DNA of 10,885 nucleotides from Brachyspira pilosicoli (GTDB lineage Bacteria > Spirochaetota > Brachyspiria > Brachyspirales > Brachyspiraceae): NCBI RefSeq assembly GCF_019402445.1, contig NZ_SRZM01000311.1, positions 1 to 10,885 on the forward strand, read 5' to 3'. Positions 6,753 through 10,885 of the stretch are shown here, piece by piece. The notes below the pieces were generated by a model. That model was not told where the DNA came from, did not search any database, and saw nothing but the letters and a program-made list of their open reading frames with translations. Every line of letters starts with the position of its first letter. The stretch's first letter is position 1. The position numbers were made by a program, and so were the translations under genes.

Positions 6753-6792
6753 AAAGATTTCTCCTTAAAAATATAAAAATTATTTAAATTTA

Positions 6793-7230
6793 TTAATTAT
6801 TTTCTGTTGTTGTTGTTTCTTCTGCTGATTCTTCTTTAGCAGGTTCTTCAGATTTTATTAAATCGGAATGTTTAGGTATTTTTACGCCAAGTCTTTCTAC
6901 TAAGCGAGCTTTTTTACCTACTTTATCTCTTAAATAATAAAGTTTAGCTCTTCTTACTTTAGCTTTTCTTATAATATCAATATGGTCTATTCTAGGAGAG
7001 TTTACTAAGAATATCCTCTCAACACCTACACCATAAGATATTTTTCTAACTATAAAACTTTTATTGATACCTTTACCACGCATTGAGATAACAACACCTT
7101 CAAATGCTTGTAATCTTTCTCTATCACCTTCTATAATTTTTACCCATACTTTTACTGTATCACCTATTTCAAAAGGCAAAATAGCTTCTTTTTTATGTTT
7201 TGCTTCTACTAATCTAATCTGTTGCTCCAT
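6793..7230 (-). CDS. rplS: 50S ribosomal protein L19 with acidic C-terminal tail
   Basis: L19 sits at the 30S-50S interface. The core, residues 1 to about 115, is typical: [13 protein letters not shown] near residue 20, [10 protein letters not shown] near 39-48, and [10 protein letters not shown] followed by the basic [14 protein letters not shown] block. The protein is 145 aa against the usual 115-120. The extra C-terminal 30 residues are acidic and of low complexity ([12 protein letters not shown], then four threonines), and part is encoded by a short run of ACA codons (plus-strand GTTGTTGTT near 6806-6816). AGGAG (7243-7239) is eight bases before the ATG. The gene is not beside rpsP, rimM or trmD, its usual operon partners, at least within this window. 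It is transcribed from its own promoter together with nfnA. Confidence 0.97.
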   Translation of the reverse strand: MEQQIRLVEAKHKKEAILPFEIGDTVKVWVKIIEGDRERLQAFEGVVISMRGKGINKSFIVRKISYGVGVERIFLVNSPRIDHIDIIRKAKVRRAKLYYLRDKVGKKARLVERLGVKIPKHSDLIKSEEPAKEESAEETTTTENN

Positions 7231-7288
7231 TGATTTTTCTCCTAAAAAATTTATATTAATTTAATTAAATACACTTTATAGAAGTTAT

Positions 7289-7317
7289 ATTCTATCACAA
7301 TATACTAATTTAATCAA
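7289..7317 (-). promoter_or_regulatory. Predicted promoter of rplS-nfnA
   Basis: On the minus strand TTGATT (7317-7312) and TAGAAT (7294-7289) are separated by 17 bases, with transcription expected near 7282. This gives a leader of about 50 nt that includes the L19 Shine-Dalgarno. AT-rich tracts lie just upstream and could act as an UP element. Confidence 0.55.
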
Positions 7318-7415
7318 GTATAATATATAGAATTTTTTATACAATATATTATTAATATTTAACTTATAATTTTACGAAATTATGATTTATTAAAAAGGCA
7401 ATTATTTATTTGATA

Positions 7416-7444
7416 TTGATATAATTTTATATTATTGTTATAAT
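7416..7444 (+). promoter_or_regulatory. Extended -10 promoter of the M23-like gene, predicted leaderless
   Basis: TTGATA (7416-7421), a 17-base spacer and TATAAT (7439-7444) are preceded by TGT, giving an extended -10 (TGnTATAAT). Transcription should begin at about 7451, next to the ATG at 7453. A second TTGATA overlaps upstream at 7410-7415. No Shine-Dalgarno can fit between the -10 and the start codon. Confidence 0.68.
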
Positions 7445-7452
7445 TTTTAAAT

Positions 7453-8352
7453 ATGTACAAAAATAAAAAAAAGAATAAAAGCAATTTCTATAAAAAGAAT
7501 AAATCCGATAATTCTTCATTTTTAAGCAAATTACATAAAATACTGTCACATAGGCTTTATTTTATGTTTATACCGCATTCTAAAAAGAAAACTAGAACTT
7601 TATCTATACCTATATATGGGCTTTTAATAATAGTTTTAATTATAGCGGTAGCTCTATTAATAACATTTTCATCTCTTACAAAAAACACTGTTATTGCAAG
7701 CAAAACACTAGTTCTTACTGGAAGCTATCAAGAGAGGCTTGAAGAGATTAATTCTTTAGAAAATCTATTTAATTCAGTATTTTCTAATGATTCATATAGA
7801 GAAGATATGTCTAATATGATGAATAAATTTAAAATAGAAAACACTAATTTAATAAATACAAATAATATTGATAATATAGCACTTTTAAATGCTAGAGCTA
7901 AAGAGTTTGAAAATTTAAAAAATTATTTGGAAGAATTGAAAGCTAATATTAATTCTAAAAACACTTCATTAGAATATGTGCCTACAATTACACCAATAGA
8001 TTCTAGATATGCAGTTATATCAAAACCATATCAAAAAGACTCTCTTTTATCAAAAGGCATAGGCTTTCAAACAATAGCGGGTACACTTGTTAGAGCAACA
8101 GCCTCTGGTACAATTAATAGTGTAGTATACGATAAAGATGAAGGAGTAAGCATAGTTATTTATCATAGATATGGTATCATAACTACTTATAAGGGATTAG
8201 CTACTACTTCTGTAAAAACAAATGTTGATGTAAAAAAGGGTGATATTATAGGAAATGCCAAAACAGGCGAACTTGAATATGAATTAAAATTAGCTTCTGA
8301 ATATGTTAATCCTTTAATTTTTACAACGCTTAATTATGAACAGCAAGAATAA
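7453..8352 (+). CDS. Membrane-anchored degenerate M23 (LytM-like) protein, probably non-catalytic
   Basis: This 299-aa bitopic protein has a very basic N-terminus (residues 1-50), one membrane helix (about 52-73), a helical linker likely to form a short coiled coil (about 90-170), and a C-terminal M23/LytM beta domain (about 195-290). The fold is recognisable from AGTLVRATASGTI (209-221), VSIVIYHRYG (232-241) and VKKGDIIGNAKTG (260-272). In active M23 endopeptidases zinc is bound by HxxxD and by HLHFE. Here those sites read SKGIGF (200-205) and ELEYEL (273-278), so all the usual ligands are missing. Degenerate LytM proteins elsewhere regulate amidases or organise the cell wall (EnvC, NlpD), and such a role is an inference. 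The next gene overlaps its 3' end by 17 bp. Confidence 0.85.
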   Translation: MYKNKKKNKSNFYKKNKSDNSSFLSKLHKILSHRLYFMFIPHSKKKTRTLSIPIYGLLIIVLIIAVALLITFSSLTKNTVIASKTLVLTGSYQERLEEINSLENLFNSVFSNDSYREDMSNMMNKFKIENTNLINTNNIDNIALLNARAKEFENLKNYLEELKANINSKNTSLEYVPTITPIDSRYAVISKPYQKDSLLSKGIGFQTIAGTLVRATASGTINSVVYDKDEGVSIVIYHRYGIITTYKGLATTSVKTNVDVKKGDIIGNAKTGELEYELKLASEYVNPLIFTTLNYEQQE

Positions 8353-8554
8353 TATAAAAAATGGAATAAAATATACGGCTTTAGGTATTGAGTTTGGAAG
8401 TATAATACTGGGACTTGCTTTTGTTGGAAATTTAGCTGATAAAAAATTAAACACTTCTCCATTATTTACTATAGCTGGTATATTTTTTGGATTTATATCT
8501 GGCATATACAGACTTTATCAACTTTCTAAGATTATAGAAAGAAATAAAAAATAG
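8336..8554 (+). CDS. AtpZ/AtpI-like two-helix membrane protein
   Basis: This 72-aa protein has two membrane helices, at about residues 13-32 and 41-62. The pattern G-x3-G before a conserved D35, then the N-T-S-P-L-F turn (39-44), G-x3-G-x3-G spacing in the second helix and a basic end fits the AtpZ/AtpI family. Members are usually found at the head of F-type ATP synthase operons and assist c-ring assembly or Mg2+/Ca2+ handling. No ATP synthase gene is nearby here, so the role is uncertain. The start overlaps the M23-like gene by 17 bp and has no Shine-Dalgarno, pointing to translational coupling. The spacing of glycines and the aspartate is convincing; the exact family name is less so. Confidence 0.75.
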   Translation: MNSKNNIKNGIKYTALGIEFGSIILGLAFVGNLADKKLNTSPLFTIAGIFFGFISGIYRLYQLSKIIERNKK

Positions 8555-8577
8555 ATAAAGTATTTAAGGATTAATTT

Positions 8578-9777
8578 ATGGATAATATAATAAATAGTTT
8601 GCTTGATACTGATTTATATAAATTCACGATGCAGCAATGTGCTTTAAGGCAATTTTCTAATGTTTGGGTAAAATATATTTTTAGAAGTAGAAATATATTA
8701 GAATGGACTAAAGAAATGCATGATGAGCTATTAAAGCAAATAAAGCATTTTTGCAATCTTTCATTTAAAAAAGATGAACTTGAATATTTAGCTTCTCTTA
8801 GATTTATAAAGAGAGATTATATAGAATTTTTAAAATTATACAGACCATTAGAAGAACATATTAATGCTTCTTTTGAGGATAATAAATTAACTGTTTCAAT
8901 AGAAGGTCCATGGTATCAAACTATTATTTGGGAGATACCTGTACTTGCTATGATTAGTGAAGTATATTATTACTACACTATTTGTAAGACTAATGGAGAA
9001 GAAGCAGTTTATAAACAAGGCGAATCAAACCTAATAAAAAAACTAGATGATAAATTACTTCCTATATATAAGGCTGAAAATGGATTTAAATTTTCTGATT
9101 TTGGTACTAGAAGAAGATTTTCTTTTAATTGGCAAGATAGAGCTATTTCTATATTAAAAGAAAAAGTTCCTGCTGATTGTTTGGTTGGCACTAGCAATGT
9201 ATATTTTGCAAAGAAATATAATTTACTTGCGGTGGGCACTAATGCTCATGAATATTATCAAATTGGGCAGGCTTTAGATAAAGTAAGACTTGCGGAGAGT
9301 CAGAAATTCATGCTTCAATCTTGGGTTAATGAATATAGGGGGGATTTAGGTATTGCATTATCTGATACTTTGGGAACGGATAAATTCTTAAAAGATTTTG
9401 ATTTATATTTTGCAAAACTCTATGACGGCATAAGGCATGATTCTGGAGACCCTATTGAATGGGGATACAAAGTTATAAAACATTATAAAGACTTAAGAAT
9501 TGACCCTAAAACTAAAACTCTTCTTTTCTCTGATAGTCTTAATTTTGACAAAGCTTACAATATATATAAAGAGTTCAAAAATGAAACTAAAGTTACATTT
9601 GGAATAGGCACATTTATTATGAATGATTTTGAGCCTATTGCTAAACCTCTAAATATTGTAATGAAACTTCAAATGGTTAATGGTAAGCCGGTTGCTAAGT
9701 TATCTGATGATGAAGGCAAAACTATGTGCGATGATAAAGAGTTTTTGCATTATTTAAAAATTGTTGCTATGGAATGA
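8578..9777 (+). CDS. pncB: Nicotinate phosphoribosyltransferase
   Basis: This 399-aa enzyme makes nicotinate mononucleotide from nicotinate and PRPP, with ATP hydrolysis, in the Preiss-Handler route to NAD+. The length is that of the PncB class. Visible landmarks are the N-terminal LLDTDLYKFTM (8-18), FGTRRRFSF (175-183), LVGTSNVYFA (202-211), and AVGTNAHEYYQ (218-228), whose H224 corresponds to the histidine that is phosphorylated during catalysis in this family. They also include DTLGTDKF (263-270) and YDGIRHDSGDP (282-292), which binds the phosphoribosyl moiety. AAGGA lies seven bases before the ATG. It follows the AtpZ-like gene by 23 bp and overlaps the next gene by ATGA, so it is part of the plus-strand cluster that starts at 7453. 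Confidence 0.96.
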   Translation: MDNIINSLLDTDLYKFTMQQCALRQFSNVWVKYIFRSRNILEWTKEMHDELLKQIKHFCNLSFKKDELEYLASLRFIKRDYIEFLKLYRPLEEHINASFEDNKLTVSIEGPWYQTIIWEIPVLAMISEVYYYYTICKTNGEEAVYKQGESNLIKKLDDKLLPIYKAENGFKFSDFGTRRRFSFNWQDRAISILKEKVPADCLVGTSNVYFAKKYNLLAVGTNAHEYYQIGQALDKVRLAESQKFMLQSWVNEYRGDLGIALSDTLGTDKFLKDFDLYFAKLYDGIRHDSGDPIEWGYKVIKHYKDLRIDPKTKTLLFSDSLNFDKAYNIYKEFKNETKVTFGIGTFIMNDFEPIAKPLNIVMKLQMVNGKPVAKLSDDEGKTMCDDKEFLHYLKIVAME

Positions 9778-10616
9778 TTAATTATTTTATGATAAAAAAC
9801 ATTATATTAATTTTTATATTTATATTATTAATTTCTTGCAATAGAAACAATAATATAGTTACAGTTAATGAAATAGAGCCTAATGATAATGAAGAGTATG
9901 CTCAGTTTATAGAATCTGATATAAGCTTAAAAGGAAACATTAAGATTGATGATATAGATTATTATCATATTAAGCCCACTAATGGTTTTATAATGAACTT
10001 TGGACTTTATGCTAATAATGATTCTAATATTGTATTAGAGTTTTATAATAAAGAAAATAAAGATATTGTTTTTAGAGTAGAAACTAAAAATGCTAAAAAT
10101 TATTTTGGAAATATAGAATTAAAAAATATTTTATTAAATGAAAAAGAATATTTATTAAAATTAACTTCTGAAGATGAAATTGATTATAACATCAAACTGA
10201 ATTTTTCTGAGGATTATAAATATAAAAACGGAAACGAATATAATGATAATATCTTATATGCTGAAGAGATAGAATATCCAAATCAAAAAATAAACGGCTT
10301 TTTTATTAAGAAAAATTTAGTTTTAGATGAAAGGATTAAACCATATTTAAAAAATTATAATATAATAGATATAGACTTTTATAGAATAAAAAACAAAACA
10401 GATATAGATTCTTATATAAATATTATACTAGAATATAAAGAAGATATAGAGATTATACTTTTTGATGAAAATTATAATTTTTTAAGAAAAGAAATAAATA
10501 AAATTGACAATATAAGTTTTAGCAAAAATAAGGAATATTATATAGCATTAATTTATTATGGAGAAAAATATTTAATAGAGCAATATATTTTGCATTATGA
10601 GTTTAGTAATAAATAA
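9774..10616 (+). CDS. Predicted lipoprotein with two PPC-like domains
   Basis: This 280-aa protein begins with a type II signal peptide: lysine at residue 8, a hydrophobic core (9-19) and the lipobox LLISC with cysteine C22. Signal peptidase II (lspA in this window) would cleave before C22. The mature part has two tandem regions that resemble bacterial pre-peptidase C-terminal (PPC) domains. The first runs from EIEPNDNEEYAQ (33-44) to IDDIDYYHI (58-66) and on to about 143. The second runs from NEYNDNILYAEEI (154-166) to IDIDFYRI (198-205) and on to the end. No peptidase domain is attached. The ATG at 9774 shares ATGA with the pncB stop; an ATG at 9789 would give a more usual short n-region. 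Surface exposure and function are unknown. Confidence 0.8.
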   Translation: MINYFMIKNIILIFIFILLISCNRNNNIVTVNEIEPNDNEEYAQFIESDISLKGNIKIDDIDYYHIKPTNGFIMNFGLYANNDSNIVLEFYNKENKDIVFRVETKNAKNYFGNIELKNILLNEKEYLLKLTSEDEIDYNIKLNFSEDYKYKNGNEYNDNILYAEEIEYPNQKINGFFIKKNLVLDERIKPYLKNYNIIDIDFYRIKNKTDIDSYINIILEYKEDIEIILFDENYNFLRKEINKIDNISFSKNKEYYIALIYYGEKYLIEQYILHYEFSNK

Positions 10617-10639
10617 TAAAAAATATTTTTAAGTTTTTT

Positions 10640-10776
10640 GTTCGTGGTGGCTTTGCCCCATGCAAAGCGTGCCCTTAGGGTACACACCCCCACTTATTTT
10701 ACGACCGTAGGAAGTTCCTTCGGTATTGGTATAAAAGAAGCTCATATCCTTCGGATACGCTACGCGAAGAACTGCA
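10640..10776. repeat. GC-rich hairpin-packed element, probable dispersed repeat
   Basis: By hand count 64 of 130 bases at 10641-10770 are G or C, far above the flanking sequence. Four hairpins follow one another. GCTTTGC/GCAAAGC is at 10650-10656 and 10662-10668. GTGCCC with GGGTACAC is at 10669-10685. ACCGTAGG with CCTTCGGT, carrying one T-T mismatch, is at 10704-10724. TATCC/GGATA is at 10745-10757. GTGG at 10644-10647 could also pair with CCAC at 10690-10693 and enclose the first two. An open reading frame crosses it from a TTG at 10638, but it has no Shine-Dalgarno and its sequence simply reflects the palindromes. I read it as a repeat or structured RNA rather than a gene. That it is repeated elsewhere in the genome is inference. 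Confidence 0.5.
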
Positions 10777-10844
10777 TTTTTTGGCTAAAAAACTATTATC
10801 TTATACTTTATCATATTCAAAATATACAAAGCTAAAATATTTGT

Positions 10845-10878
10845 ACTTTTTGCAACTTTTTGCTACGGGAAAAAGTTG
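10845..10878. repeat. Direct repeat and inverted repeat at the window edge
   Basis: ACTTTTTGC occurs at 10845-10853 and again at 10855-10863 (period 10). CAACTTTTT (10853-10861) pairs perfectly with AAAAAGTTG (10870-10878) around the loop GCTACGGG. No T-run follows on the plus strand, so it is not a classical terminator for the lipoprotein gene. It may be the far boundary of the GC-rich element. The stretch between them (10777-10844) is AT-rich and I see nothing in it. Confidence 0.5.
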
Positions 10879-10885
10879 AATAAAA

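Noticed and set aside
7320..7352. Perfect 9-bp inverted repeat ATAATATAT/ATATATTAT between rplS and the M23-like gene
   Set aside because: It is purely A/T with a 15-base loop in a very AT-rich spacer, so it is easily expected by chance. It may contribute to an UP element, but nothing marks it as an operator.
10638..10835. A 65-codon reading frame starting at TTG
   Set aside because: It has no Shine-Dalgarno, crosses several palindromes, changes composition halfway from GC-rich to AT-rich, and shows no recognisable domain. It is better treated as part of the repeat element.

Overview
The window is an AT-rich bacterial chromosome segment. It has short intergenic gaps, strong A/T-ending codon bias and ordinary core genes. 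Protein character and gene mix (L19 with an acidic tail, McsA/McsB, NfnA-type reductase, nicotinate phosphoribosyltransferase, a PPC-type lipoprotein) suggest an anaerobic spirochaete, most likely Brachyspira. That placement is inference from resemblance; there is no rRNA gene here to prove it.

Layout. At the left edge a 62-aa protein gene (53-241, +), tentatively YjfB-like, has a very strong Shine-Dalgarno and ends in a hairpin terminator. It converges on a minus-strand pair, lspA (signal peptidase II) followed 3 bp later by an RluA-family pseudouridine synthase. Divergent from lspA runs coaD, then miaB (tRNA 2-methylthio modification). Next comes mcsA-mcsB, overlapping and led by its own promoter, with a TTG start for mcsA. 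mcsB converges on a small LEA2/WHy-like beta protein gene (5427-5837, -). Further right on the minus strand is rplS followed by an NfnA/SudB-type FAD/[2Fe-2S] reductase subunit, ended by a well-formed hairpin terminator. Divergent from rplS is a plus-strand cluster: a membrane-anchored degenerate M23 (LytM) protein, an AtpZ-like two-helix membrane protein, nicotinate phosphoribosyltransferase, and a lipoprotein with two PPC-like domains. The last ~250 bases are non-coding in appearance and hold a segment of about 49% G+C packed with hairpins, unlike its surroundings, probably a dispersed repeat.

The strongest oddity is McsB. Its fold is clearly that of the protein-arginine kinase, but most nucleotide-binding arginines, the conserved active-site cysteine and the catalytic glutamate loop are replaced or deleted, so it looks like a pseudokinase still paired with an intact-looking zinc-finger McsA. 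The M23 protein likewise lacks its zinc ligands. Two genes (coaD and the M23 gene) have near-consensus promoters whose -10 boxes lie only 8 bases before the ATG, with no Shine-Dalgarno, so their mRNAs are predicted to be leaderless or nearly so.

The genes do not form one pathway. The window is mostly housekeeping: lipoprotein maturation, rRNA/tRNA modification, CoA and NAD synthesis, protein quality control, the ribosome and redox metabolism. No tRNA, rRNA, CRISPR array or transposase is visible.
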